Shown here piece after piece: positions 52,689-61,004 of a stretch of 64,000 nt of DNA. The notes below the pieces were generated by a model. That model was not told the origin of the DNA. It was given only the letters and a program-made list of their open reading frames with translations, and searched no databases. Both the position numbers and the translations under genes were made by a program. The stretch spans positions 62,001 to 126,000 of the forward strand of contig JBGFSY010000003.1 of assembly GCA_041277045.1 (NCBI GenBank), read 5' to 3'. The number at the start of each line of letters is the position of its first letter. Within the stretch, counting starts at the first letter, position 1. The stretch comes from Reddybacter sp041277045. Lineage in GTDB: Bacteria; Pseudomonadota; Gammaproteobacteria; Pseudomonadales; Porticoccaceae.

Positions 52689-53081
52689 TCATTTTAATAT
52701 TGACGCCACTTCATCAATGGTGTCCTCAATTGTCATGTCTGAAGTGAAAACTGCAGCCGCGCCGCCTTGTTTGAGAGTTTCGACATCTTGAGGTGGTATT
52801 GTTCCGCCGACAAAGATCACCATGTCTTCGGCGCCCATTTCGCGAAGTGAATCTCGGGTTTGCTGTAACAATGCAACATGACTACCCGACAGAATACTCA
52901 AGCCCACTGCATCAACATCTTCATCAATAGCAATGCGGGCGATAAAGTCAGGCGTTTTGCGCAGCCCCGTGTAGATGACATCAGCACCCGCATCACGTAG
53001 GGCAAGGGCAATAACCTTGGCTCCGGAGTCGTGGCCATCAAGCCCTGGTTTTGCGACTAGAATACGTTTATTTTTTAACAT
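52689..53081 (-). CDS. Acyl-CoA mutase, cobalamin-binding small subunit
   Basis: 130 residues, one B12-binding Rossmann domain: KPGLDGHDSGAKVIA contains the DxHxxG motif (D15, H17, G20; His coordinates cobalt), SILSGSHVALL is the Ser-Leu loop and FVGGTIPPQD the GG motif. It must pair with the catalytic subunit at 53,103-54,734, which lacks its own B12 domain. This two-chain layout is seen in archaeal methylmalonyl-CoA mutase, isobutyryl-CoA mutase and 2-hydroxyisobutyryl-CoA mutase. It is 21 bp downstream of the large subunit, same operon. Confidence 0.93.
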   Translation of the reverse strand: MLKNKRILVAKPGLDGHDSGAKVIALALRDAGADVIYTGLRKTPDFIARIAIDEDVDAVGLSILSGSHVALLQQTRDSLREMGAEDMVIFVGGTIPPQDVETLKQGGAAAVFTSDMTIEDTIDEVASILK

Positions 53082-53102
53082 GATTATTCCTTAATAAGCC
53101 TG

Positions 53103-54734
53103 TTATAAACCCAGGGGCTCTTGAAACTCCCCCCAAACCTTGGTGAGGGTGTTGACCATTTCTTCAACGGTGGCATAAGCGTGGCAGCAGTCCACCAATA
53201 AAGGCATTACATTTTCAGTATCGGTAATGGCGGCGGCTTCAAGCTTTTCTAAGCTTTGTGTTACAGCCTGGTCATCTCTAGACGCTTTAAGCGCATGATA
53301 TTTTTCAGTTACTCGATTCGCAGTTTCTGGATCTAAACTGAATGTTTCACCATGTTCGTTTTTCTGATTTTCCCGCCGGAACCAGTTTTGGCCGACAACA
53401 ACCGTTTCACCGGAATCAATTTTTTTCTTTCTTTCAAGTGCTCTATTGGCAATTTTAGATTGAATATAACCTTCTTCAATTGCCTTTATTACACCGCCGT
53501 ATTCATCCAGCTCATCGATAACTTCCAGAGTTTCCTGTTCCATTTTGTCGGTCAAATCTTCGACGAAATAGCTGCCACCCAGGGGGTCAACCGTTTTGCT
53601 AATGCCACTTTCAAAGGCGATAATTTGTTGTGTTCGCAGTGCAATTTCAGCACTGCGCTCGGTTGGGATCTGAAATGCCTCATCGTAAGCACAGGTGAAA
53701 ATAGATTGTGCTCCACCCAAAACAGCTGACATGGTTTCAACAGCAACGCGCACAATATTATTTTGTGGCTGAGGCGCGACTAATGATGAACCACCACAGA
53801 CAACACCAAAACGTAAACGCAGAGATTTTTCGTTAGTGATGCCGTAACGGGTCTTTAATAACTTCGCCCAAAGTCGCCGGGCGGCTCTGAACTTACAAAT
53901 TTCTTCAAAGAAATCCATGTGAACATAGAAGAAAAAGCTGAGACGTTGAGCCAGTAGTTCAATATCACCGCCCCGTTGTTTTAACTCTTCCACATAGGCC
54001 AGGCCATTCGCCAGGGTATAACCCAATTCCTCAACGGCAGTTGAACCTGCATCGCGAACATGGGCGCCAGCGACACTAATGGCGTTAAAGCGAGGTGATT
54101 GTTGGTTGGCAAACATTAAAACATCGGAGGTCAGGCGCATGGATGGCTTGACTGGAAATATCCACGTACCCCGCGCGACATATTCCTTGAGAATATCATT
54201 CTGAATGGTGCCCGTTAATTTGGCACGGGGGACACCCAGTTTATCTGCGCAAGCCAAATACATCGCATAGATAATGGCCGCAGTTCCGTTGATGGTGAAC
54301 GAGGTTGATATTTTGCTCAGGTCAATGCCGTCAAATAATAATTCCATTTCTGAGAGGTTAGAAATTGAAACGCCAACTTTGCCTACTTCAGGGGTAGCAA
54401 CGGGGTTGCTCGGGTCATAACCACACTGGGTAGGCAGGTCGAGAGCGACAGATAGTCCCGTTTGGCCCTGATCCAGTAACCAGCGAAAGCGTTTGTTGGT
54501 ATCTTCTGCTGAGCCAAAACCGGAATATTGACGAAAGGTCCATAAACGGCCTCGATAACCATCCTCAAAAACCCCTCGGGTAAAAGGGTATTGACCGGGT
54601 AGGAGTGCGTTTTCATCATTTTCTGGGGTTAATACTTTGGGTATCTCGATACCTGAAGAGGTGGCTGGCGTAGGAATGGGCGGGTTGCCTATAAAGCCCC
54701 CGTTTTTTCGATTCTTTTTGTTGAGGTCGCTCAT
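53103..54734 (-). CDS. Acyl-CoA mutase, catalytic large subunit (methylmalonyl-CoA mutase family)
   Basis: 543 residues, TIM-barrel substrate domain. Carbon-skeleton rearrangement of an acyl-CoA with adenosylcobalamin. Tyr70 (TFRQYSGFG), Thr176 and Gln178 (GTIQNDILKE) and Arg188 (EYVARGT) correspond to Tyr89, Thr195, Gln197 and Arg207 of Propionibacterium methylmalonyl-CoA mutase (alignment from memory); Tyr89/Arg207 read a carboxylated substrate, unlike Phe/Gln in isobutyryl-CoA mutase. But AGAHVRDAG has Ala224 where the usual GYH has Tyr243, and the usual HTQTAG and HTNSYDEA segments are replaced by GVVCGG and FTCAYDEA. The exact substrate is therefore open (methylmalonyl, ethylmalonyl or another). 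It overlaps the crotonase gene by 4 bp. Confidence 0.9.
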   Translation of the reverse strand: MSDLNKKNRKNGGFIGNPPIPTPATSSGIEIPKVLTPENDENALLPGQYPFTRGVFEDGYRGRLWTFRQYSGFGSAEDTNKRFRWLLDQGQTGLSVALDLPTQCGYDPSNPVATPEVGKVGVSISNLSEMELLFDGIDLSKISTSFTINGTAAIIYAMYLACADKLGVPRAKLTGTIQNDILKEYVARGTWIFPVKPSMRLTSDVLMFANQQSPRFNAISVAGAHVRDAGSTAVEELGYTLANGLAYVEELKQRGGDIELLAQRLSFFFYVHMDFFEEICKFRAARRLWAKLLKTRYGITNEKSLRLRFGVVCGGSSLVAPQPQNNIVRVAVETMSAVLGGAQSIFTCAYDEAFQIPTERSAEIALRTQQIIAFESGISKTVDPLGGSYFVEDLTDKMEQETLEVIDELDEYGGVIKAIEEGYIQSKIANRALERKKKIDSGETVVVGQNWFRRENQKNEHGETFSLDPETANRVTEKYHALKASRDDQAVTQSLEKLEAAAITDTENVMPLLVDCCHAYATVEEMVNTLTKVWGEFQEPLGL

Positions 54735-55516
54735 TTCTTTTTCCTCGAGTTCATAAATCGATCCACCGCTTGCCAGTGGGGTTCTTCGGTCCAGCTACGT
54801 ACTAGCCATCCGGCTTCCAGTTCGCGTAGCTGTTCTCGGGGCATGCCATCTTTCTTCCCTTTGGATAGTGCTTTAAACCCTCTTAAAACCGTGTTGGTTT
54901 TTTCGAGCATTGGCGCTATAAACACCTCTATTAGCGCGTCTAGCGATTGATCGGGTTCTGTGATTTGTTCAATTAAACCTATTTTCGTAGCTTCTTCCGC
55001 GGTTAAAATCTGGCTCGTCGTCAACAGCCGAAGTGCTTGTGTTGAACCGAGTAAATTAACCAGGTCAGGGCCGCCGCCCCAGGCTGTGGTGATACTTAGT
55101 TTGCCTTGAATAAAGCCAATGCGAGCATGTCGGGCAGCAAGTCGAAAATCACAAGCGATGGCTAACTCGCTGCCGCCCCCGAGTGCGTCACCATTAAGCG
55201 CGGCAATAACAGGTAGGGGAAACTGGCGAATTGCTTCCAGACATTCATTGGCTTCATCGGACATTTGACGCGTTTGCTCAGGCGTGCGCACATCGTATAA
55301 ATCTTTAAGATCCCCGCCAGCGGCAAAACTCTTGTTACCTGCGCCTGTTAATATCGCCAATTTTAGCGTTTCATCATCACCATAGGCGGTAAAAATTTCC
55401 TTCAGTTGCGAGAGCACTTGACGGGCTAGTGCGTTCCTCTTTTCGGGGCGGTTGATGCAGACATAAAGAATGTCGTCTTTTTTGTCGACAAGTATATTTG
55501 TTGAGTCTTTTGACAA
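54731..55516 (-). CDS. Crotonase-family protein of the mutase operon (possible acylmalonyl-CoA decarboxylase)
   Basis: 261 residues from TTG 55,516 (TTGTCAAAAGAC). Crotonase motifs: LYVCINRPEKRNALARQVL, KSFAAGGDLKDLYD, AALNGDALGGGSELAIACDF. In the catalytic region it reads RIGFIQGKLSITTAWGGGPDL: both hydratase Glu are absent, and the TAWGGG wording is nearer to methylmalonyl/ethylmalonyl-CoA decarboxylases (EchDC1-like) than to hydratases. It is first in a tight operon with the acyl-CoA mutase (4-bp ATGA overlap), so a role in the same pathway or in product repair is likely. The decarboxylase idea is inference. Confidence 0.85.
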   Translation of the reverse strand: MSKDSTNILVDKKDDILYVCINRPEKRNALARQVLSQLKEIFTAYGDDETLKLAILTGAGNKSFAAGGDLKDLYDVRTPEQTRQMSDEANECLEAIRQFPLPVIAALNGDALGGGSELAIACDFRLAARHARIGFIQGKLSITTAWGGGPDLVNLLGSTQALRLLTTSQILTAEEATKIGLIEQITEPDQSLDALIEVFIAPMLEKTNTVLRGFKALSKGKKDGMPREQLRELEAGWLVRSWTEEPHWQAVDRFMNSRKKK

Positions 55517-55871
55517 TTTGTTCGCCTGTATTGGTTGTTATTTTTATTGTGTCGTATTGAACGCCAACCAAAAGTCATTAAAGCAGGGTACGGTAGTGCT
55601 AGAGGGTGTCACTAGCTTAATACGATTTATCCATAGTCCTTTAAAATCATTTTTTGTACAACCCCCCCCCCTTTCGTTGAAATTTATTAATGTAAAGTGA
55701 AACCTTCATCGGGTGTTGTGCGGACCTGTTTTTATCATTGTTAGGGTGAGTGGGTAATAGAAGGACGCAGCTCAGATAGAGGTTTACTACGAATGCATAT
55801 TGTAAAAAATTGTTCGCACCTATACCGTTAGACTTCGATAATAATAATTATTCACACAAGGAGTTACTGCC
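55517..55871. other. Divergent promoter region between the mutase and F420 operons
   Basis: No gene is seen. It includes a run of ten C at 55,662-55,671, which is unusual in this sequence. Promoters of both operons are expected here. ACAAGGAG (55,857-55,864) is the ribosome-binding site of the LLM gene that follows. Confidence 0.45.
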
Positions 55872-56912
55872 ATGCTCGATATCGGCATTCTTTTTATGTT
55901 CCGTAATCCGCCCTTTAACAGCACTGACTGGGCAAGCATTTATCGTCACGAATTAGATCACGCGGTTGCCTGTGAAACCCTTGGCTACGACCACGTCTGG
56001 CTCAGCGAGCACCACTTTGTCGAAGACGGTTATTCGCCCTCGGTGCTGCCCATCGCGGCGGCCATAGCAGCCCGCACCGAGCGAGTGCGCATCGGCACTT
56101 ATGTGCTCTTGTTGCCACTGCACAATCCGGTGCGAGTAGCCGAGGATGCGGCCACGGTGGATGTGATTTCCGGTGGGCGCTTTGATCTGGGCATGGGCCT
56201 GGGTTATCGCCCCGGCGAATTTACTGGCATGGGCATTAGCTCGAAGGAGCGGGGTGCGCGCTTGGCCGAAGGTTTGCCTCTGGTGCAGGCTATGCTGAAT
56301 GGCGAAAAAGTCAGCCATGATGGCCGCTTTAATCAATATACCGATGTGCAGTTATTTCCACCGCCAGTGCAACAGCCCTTTCCTATTTGGGTGGGTGCGC
56401 GGGGCGATAAGGCTTTAGACAGAGCAGCCCGACTGGGTTGTCATTTGGCGTCGACCGGTCTGGTTGAGCATCGGCTGAAATACATCGAGGCCCTGCGCCG
56501 ACATGGACGCAATCCTGATGATTTCAATATCGCCCACCTCCTCATTTGCTATGTCGCGGACAGCAATGACCAGGCCTGGGACGATTGTGCCGAGCCCCTC
56601 CACCATGTAATGAGCGAATATCAAACCTGGGCTGAGGAGTCTGGAGACGCGACTGGCGATGGCGTTGCCGAAAGCGTTGTGCCTTCACCGGCAGAGCTGA
56701 AAAAAACGCGCTACTGTGAAAGCTTTGGTCGCTCGGCTATTATTGGCGACCCCGAAACGGTGCTGGCACAGTTGTTAGCGGCGCATGAAGAATCACCGGG
56801 TACCCACCTCACGTTGATGATGTCACTACCCGGGGCCGACCCCAGTAAGACACGCCACAGCATGGAGTTATTTGCCAGTGAAGTGATGCCACGGCTCAAA
56901 GCGTTAACCTAG
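55872..56912 (+). CDS. LLM-class flavin/F420-dependent oxidoreductase
   Basis: 346 residues, luciferase-like TIM barrel: YDHVWLSEHHFVEDGYSPSVLPIAAAIAART, RIGTYVLLLPLHNPVRVAEDAATVDVISGGRFDLGMGLGYRPGEF, and PFPIWVGARGDKALDRAARLG. The family splits into FMNH2- and F420-users, and the sequence alone does not decide. The position at the head of an F420 block makes F420H2 a good guess. A clear Shine-Dalgarno (AAGGAG) precedes the ATG. The substrate is unknown; the proximity to CoA-ester genes is suggestive but unproven. Confidence 0.85.
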   Translation: MLDIGILFMFRNPPFNSTDWASIYRHELDHAVACETLGYDHVWLSEHHFVEDGYSPSVLPIAAAIAARTERVRIGTYVLLLPLHNPVRVAEDAATVDVISGGRFDLGMGLGYRPGEFTGMGISSKERGARLAEGLPLVQAMLNGEKVSHDGRFNQYTDVQLFPPPVQQPFPIWVGARGDKALDRAARLGCHLASTGLVEHRLKYIEALRRHGRNPDDFNIAHLLICYVADSNDQAWDDCAEPLHHVMSEYQTWAEESGDATGDGVAESVVPSPAELKKTRYCESFGRSAIIGDPETVLAQLLAAHEESPGTHLTLMMSLPGADPSKTRHSMELFASEVMPRLKALT

Positions 56913-57017
56913 CCAGGCACTGGTTTTCGAGTCTAATTCACAGGCGCAATTTTTTATTAACCCGTTCAAGCCTGCTTAATCGCAGGTCGATAGAGCACAG
57001 ATTAAAGGTGATAAGTA

Positions 57018-57695
57018 GTGAGTAGTACAGATAAAAACCCGGTAATAGCAATCCTTGGTGGTAGTGGTGATCTCGGCGGCGGTCTCGCCCTGCGCTGGGC
57101 AACGGCGGGCTATGAAGTGATTATCGGCTCCCGTACCGAAGAAAAGGCGACAGCAGCAGCTGAAGAATTGAACGCGCGCAATCTGGCCATTCCCGTACGG
57201 GCAATGGCCAACGAAGCCGCAGCGGCGGCGGGCGAAGTGGTTGTGATGACCGTGCCCTTTGCCAACCATCAATCGACCCTCGAAGCGATTCGTGCAGCGG
57301 TACAGGGCAAAGTCTTTATCGACGTGACCGTGCCTTTAATGCCACCGAAAGTCGGCACCGTGCAAATGCCCGAGGGCGGCTCTGCCTGCATACAGGCCCA
57401 GGCCTACTTGGGTGATGAAGTGAAAGTTGTCTCGGCCTATCAAAATGTCGCGGCTGCCCACTTAAACGATCTCGACCACGCGCCGGATTGTGACGTGTTG
57501 GTTTGCGGCAACGACAAAGAAGCCTGCGCACTGGTGGTTGCACTCACCGCAGCGGCGGGCATGAAGGGCTGGCACGCCGGGCCAATTGCCAATTCGGTGG
57601 TTGCCGAGGCGATGACCTCGGTGCTGATTACTCTCAATCGCCGTTACAAAATTCCCGGTGCTGGCTTTAGCATTACTGGCAAACCCGGGGTTTAA
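57018..57695 (+). CDS. npdG: F420:NADPH oxidoreductase (NADPH-dependent F420 reductase)
   Basis: 225 residues. Transfers hydride between NADPH and F420 in the cytosol, recycling the cofactor. The N-terminal Rossmann motif IAILGGSGDLGGGLALRWATAGYEVIIGSR with the NADP-type SR pair at the end of strand 2, then VVVMTVPFANH and VFIDVTVPL, and the C-terminal F420 site with AGPIANSVVAEAMTSVLI match the NpdG/Fno family. Start is GTG 57,018 with AAAGGTG upstream. It sits between the LLM gene and cofE, which strongly supports F420 chemistry. Confidence 0.92.
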   Translation: MSSTDKNPVIAILGGSGDLGGGLALRWATAGYEVIIGSRTEEKATAAAEELNARNLAIPVRAMANEAAAAAGEVVVMTVPFANHQSTLEAIRAAVQGKVFIDVTVPLMPPKVGTVQMPEGGSACIQAQAYLGDEVKVVSAYQNVAAAHLNDLDHAPDCDVLVCGNDKEACALVVALTAAAGMKGWHAGPIANSVVAEAMTSVLITLNRRYKIPGAGFSITGKPGV

Positions 57696-57714
57696 ATTTT
57701 GTGTGAGTTCCCTG

Positions 57715-57737
57715 TAGCGCTGCCCAGTGCAGCGCTA
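57715..57737 (+). terminator. Hairpin between npdG and cofE
   Basis: TAGCGCTGC (57,715-57,723) and GCAGCGCTA (57,729-57,737) form a perfect 9-bp stem with a 5-nt loop, 12 bases before the cofE start. It lacks a T run, so it may affect translation of cofE or processing of the transcript and not terminate it. Confidence 0.45.
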
Positions 57738-57748
57738 GTTAATACTGA

Positions 57749-58561
57749 GTGCCCGTGCAAATGACGGCTGCTCAGTTACAGCTCTTTGCTCTGAGTAGTT
57801 TCCCCCTGGTCGAACCGGGTGATGATCTGGCCCGGCTCATTGATGAAAGCCTCAGCACCAATCAGTTAATTCTTGAAGATGGCGATGTGCTGGTGCTGGC
57901 GCAAAAAATAGTCTCTAAGGTTGAAGACCGCTATGTCGATTTAAAACAGATCGAGCCTACAGCTGAAGCGCTGGAGCTGGCAGCAGCGGTTGATAAAGAC
58001 CCGCGCATCGTGAGCGTGATTCTCGACGAATCAAAAGAAGTGGTGCGCCATTGCCCCGGTGTGCTGATCGTCGAGCACCGCCTCGGTTATGTGATGGCCA
58101 ATGCGGGTATTGATGCCTCGAATATCAAGCATTCGGCGGCTGAAGATGGCGGAGATGAAACAGTCGAGCGCGTATTGTTGTTGCCCAATAATCCCGACCA
58201 ATTTGCCACCGACTTAGCGCAACACTTACAGCAAACTCATGGCGTAAAAGTCGCCGTTATTATTAACGACAGTGTTGGTCGAGCCTGGCGCAATGGCACC
58301 ACGGGTTTGGCATTGGGTGCAGCGGGTTTGGCTGCCCTTGATGACCGGCGCGGTGACAAAGATTTATATGGACGTACCTTGCTAGTGACAGAAGTTGCCG
58401 TGGCCGATCAGCTGGCCAGCGCGGCGGCTCTGCTGCAGGGCGAGGGCGGCGAGGGCAAGCCGGTAGTGATTATTCGTGGTTACAATTTCGATAGTGCCGC
58501 CGAACGCTGTAATGGCGTTAGTGCTCTGTTGCGCGATAAAGAGCGCGACTTGTTTAGGTAG
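57749..58561 (+). CDS. cofE: Coenzyme F420-0:L-glutamate ligase
   Basis: 270 residues. GTP-dependent addition of gamma-linked Glu to F420-0. Family segments: ILEDGDVLVLAQKIVSKVEDRYVDL, ESKEVVRHCPGVLIVEHRLGYVMANAGID, and VAVIINDSVGRAWRNGTTGLALGAAGL. It lacks the C-terminal nitroreductase-like domain found in actinobacterial FbiB, which reduces dehydro-F420-0. Start may be GTG 57,749 or ATG 57,761, with no strong ribosome-binding site for either. Second gene of the biosynthetic set and 66 bp upstream of cofD. Confidence 0.93.
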   Translation: MPVQMTAAQLQLFALSSFPLVEPGDDLARLIDESLSTNQLILEDGDVLVLAQKIVSKVEDRYVDLKQIEPTAEALELAAAVDKDPRIVSVILDESKEVVRHCPGVLIVEHRLGYVMANAGIDASNIKHSAAEDGGDETVERVLLLPNNPDQFATDLAQHLQQTHGVKVAVIINDSVGRAWRNGTTGLALGAAGLAALDDRRGDKDLYGRTLLVTEVAVADQLASAAALLQGEGGEGKPVVIIRGYNFDSAAERCNGVSALLRDKERDLFR

Positions 58562-58627
58562 AAAAGGTTTAGTTAAGGAAGGTTTCGATGAAAAGGGTTC
58601 AGATGACAAGTGTTGTGATGAAGGGTG

Positions 58628-59599
58628 ATGTCGGTGAGTAGCAAGCGCAAAGTGCTAGCCGTCTGTGGCGGCGTCGGTGGTGCCAAGCTGGCCCTAGGCC
58701 TCAGTCATGTACTCGATGACGACGAGCTGAGTATCGTGGTCAATACCGGCGATGATTTCACCCATCTCGGCCTGCGTATTTGCCCCGATATCGACACCGT
58801 CACCTATACGCTGGCGGGCTGCGTTAATACTGTAACCGGCTGGGGCAGGGCGGGGGAAACCGGCGAATTTATGGCCTCGCTCAAGACGCTTGGCGGTGAT
58901 GACTGGTTTTACCTCGGCGACAAAGACCTCGCCATGCACGTCGAACGAACTCGTCGCTTGACCGCCGGCGAAGGCCTCGGTGCTGTGACTCAAGCTTTGA
59001 GCCGCAAGCTAGGTGTGTCTGTGCCGCTAATTCCCATGACGGATGACGCTCTTGAAACTCAAGTAGAGGTGGAATGTGACGGAACGTCGTTAATTCTGCC
59101 TTTTCAGGACTATTTCGTGCGCCAGCGCTGCGAACCCAAACTGAAAGCGATTCACTTTATTGGCCGAGAAAAGGCCCAGCCCCATCCGCAATTTCTCGCC
59201 AGCCTGCAAGACCCCGAGCTCGACTTGATCGTTATCTGCCCCTCCAACCCCTTTCTGAGCATTGACCCGATGTTGGCCCTGCCCGGTGTTCGCGGTATTT
59301 TGCAAAAGACTCAGGTGCCCGTAGTGGCGATATCGCCCATAATAGGTGGCGCGGCAGTAAAAGGCCCAACGGCAAAAATAATGGCCGAGCTGGGTTTGAG
59401 CATGAGCTCGATTACCGTGGCCGATTACTATCAGGATATTGTTAGCGGCTTTATTCTCGACCGTCGTGACGCCGGTGAGGCCGATGCCATCCGCCAGATT
59501 ATCCCCCGGGTTGGCGTGGCGCAAACCTTGATGCAGACCTTGCAGGATAAAATTGACCTGGCTCGTGAAACCCTCGATTTTGTCGGGCTGGATACTTAG
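58628..59599 (+). CDS. cofD: 2-phospho-L-lactate transferase (F420-0 synthesis)
   Basis: 323 residues from ATG 58,628. Joins the activated phospho-lactate-type moiety to Fo. N-terminal LAVCGGVGGAKLALGLS, VVNTGDDFTHLGLRICPDIDT, WYFLG-like FYLGDKDLAMHVERTRRL, and VICPSNPFLSIDPMLAL with the following IGGAAVKGPTAKIM are family signatures. The gene sits between cofE and an LLM gene. Whether the donor is phospho-lactate, enolpyruvate-type or 3-phosphoglycerate-type depends on CofC and cannot be told here. Confidence 0.95.
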   Translation: MSVSSKRKVLAVCGGVGGAKLALGLSHVLDDDELSIVVNTGDDFTHLGLRICPDIDTVTYTLAGCVNTVTGWGRAGETGEFMASLKTLGGDDWFYLGDKDLAMHVERTRRLTAGEGLGAVTQALSRKLGVSVPLIPMTDDALETQVEVECDGTSLILPFQDYFVRQRCEPKLKAIHFIGREKAQPHPQFLASLQDPELDLIVICPSNPFLSIDPMLALPGVRGILQKTQVPVVAISPIIGGAAVKGPTAKIMAELGLSMSSITVADYYQDIVSGFILDRRDAGEADAIRQIIPRVGVAQTLMQTLQDKIDLARETLDFVGLDT

Positions 59600-59866
59600 T
59601 TTCTTTAATCCATGATAGCTCGGTGGAGGCTTGAGAGAAGTTGATAGTATAAACAAGGCGCGATATGCCTCAGTAAGGCGGATAATAATATGCCGTTTGA
59701 GGCCCCATCAAGGGCCTTGGCGTCAAGGCCTGAGCGTGATCAGTGGCAGCCAAGTAAAAAATGTTTGTCCCTACATCTTTAGCGTAGGAGCAAACTAGCA
59801 GGCTTGAGTAGCGCTTGTTCGTAAATTATTTAACATTAGTTATACCAATAAAATCAGGAGATAATA
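59600..59866. other. Spacer between cofD and the second LLM gene
   Basis: No gene; the end carries the ribosome-binding site CAGGAGATAATA before ATG 59,867. A new promoter may lie in the AT-rich stretch 59,820-59,855. Confidence 0.35.
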
Positions 59867-60730
59867 ATGAAAATAGGTGTTATGACAGCTCGCTCAGACC
59901 ATGATATTAGCCCGGCGATTGTTGCCAAGCGGGCCGAAGAACTTGGTTTTGAATCTTACTGGGTAGCCGACCATACAATCTTGCCGGTGCACACTACTTG
60001 TTCATATCCTGGGATGGCCCCGGGAGAAGCGCCACCCGATTATCTCTGGAGCATGCCCGATCCCCTTATGGCCTTAATGACGGCAGCGGCAGTGACTGAC
60101 ACCATTAATCTAGGTACGGGTATTTTACTTGTCCCCGAGCGCAACCCTCTGCTCACAGCGAACATGGTGGCTACTCTCGACGATGCTTGCCGAGGGCGTT
60201 ATCTGATGGGCATAGGGGCTGGCTGGAATCGAGAAGAATGCGAAATGCTAGGCGGCAATTTTGATCGGCGCTGGGGTCAGGTTAAGGATTATATCCTTGC
60301 TATGAAGCAGCTGTGGACAGAGGATGAATCTGAATATCATGGTGAGTTCATCGATTTTCCGCCGGTAAAATGCTATCCCAAGCCCTATCGCAAACCCCAC
60401 CCGCCGATTCTATTTGGTGGCCAGGGCGGCAGAAAGGTAGTTTATAAACGCATCGCCGAATGGGGCGATGGCTGGATGCCGTTGGTTGAGAATCTCGAAG
60501 AATTTACCCAGGGTCTCGATGATCTGAAGCGCGCCTGTGATGAGGTCGGACGCGATTTCAGCGAACTTAGTTGTACTGCGTTTGGTTTGCCCGGGCAATG
60601 GCGCACACCCGAAGAGGTGCAAGCTCTGGAAGCGGCTAGCGCTGATCGTATCGTGCTATGGCTGCCTACGGAGGGTACTATCGACGTGGTATTGAATGAA
60701 ATGGAAAGTATCGCCAGAGAATTACTGTAG
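59867..60730 (+). CDS. LLM-class F420-dependent oxidoreductase
   Basis: 287 residues. The family start MKIGVMTARSDHDISPAIVAKRAEELGFESYWVADHT, then NLGTGILLVPERNPLLTANMVATLDDACRGRYLMGIGAGWNREE, and PPILFGGQGGRKVVYKRIAEWGDGWMPL are those of probable F420-dependent LLM oxidoreductases (the TIGR03619-like group common in Actinobacteria). Its place between cofD and cofC supports F420 use. The substrate is unknown. AGGAG upstream of ATG is a good ribosome-binding site. Confidence 0.87.
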   Translation: MKIGVMTARSDHDISPAIVAKRAEELGFESYWVADHTILPVHTTCSYPGMAPGEAPPDYLWSMPDPLMALMTAAAVTDTINLGTGILLVPERNPLLTANMVATLDDACRGRYLMGIGAGWNREECEMLGGNFDRRWGQVKDYILAMKQLWTEDESEYHGEFIDFPPVKCYPKPYRKPHPPILFGGQGGRKVVYKRIAEWGDGWMPLVENLEEFTQGLDDLKRACDEVGRDFSELSCTAFGLPGQWRTPEEVQALEAASADRIVLWLPTEGTIDVVLNEMESIARELL

Positions 60731-60768
60731 CTTTTTCAGGACTCGATAAAGTCTCTCTGTGTTGATGG

Positions 60769-60793
60769 CACTCTCTTTACCCAAAAGAGAGTG
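60769..60793 (+). terminator. Hairpin after the second LLM gene
   Basis: CACTCTCTTT (60,769-60,778) and AAAGAGAGTG (60,784-60,793) form a perfect 10-bp stem with a 5-nt loop, without a T run. The remaining 210 bp to cofC hold no gene. Confidence 0.45.
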
Positions 60794-61004
60794 TCGTTGG
60801 GGCGGCTCTGTCGATAATTCTTTCCTGTCACTCTTGAACAACATATGGCACTATTTTTTAGATTTTGTTTTATTGAGCTGGCTTCTGCCGAACGATTTTT
60901 ACCACCTGATACCGCTAATAAAAACCAGTAACAAGAGTATTAAGCTTGCTTCAGCGCCTGGTTGTTAGCCACGCTATCTATGCTGCCGTTAGCCGGAGAA
61001 TGAA

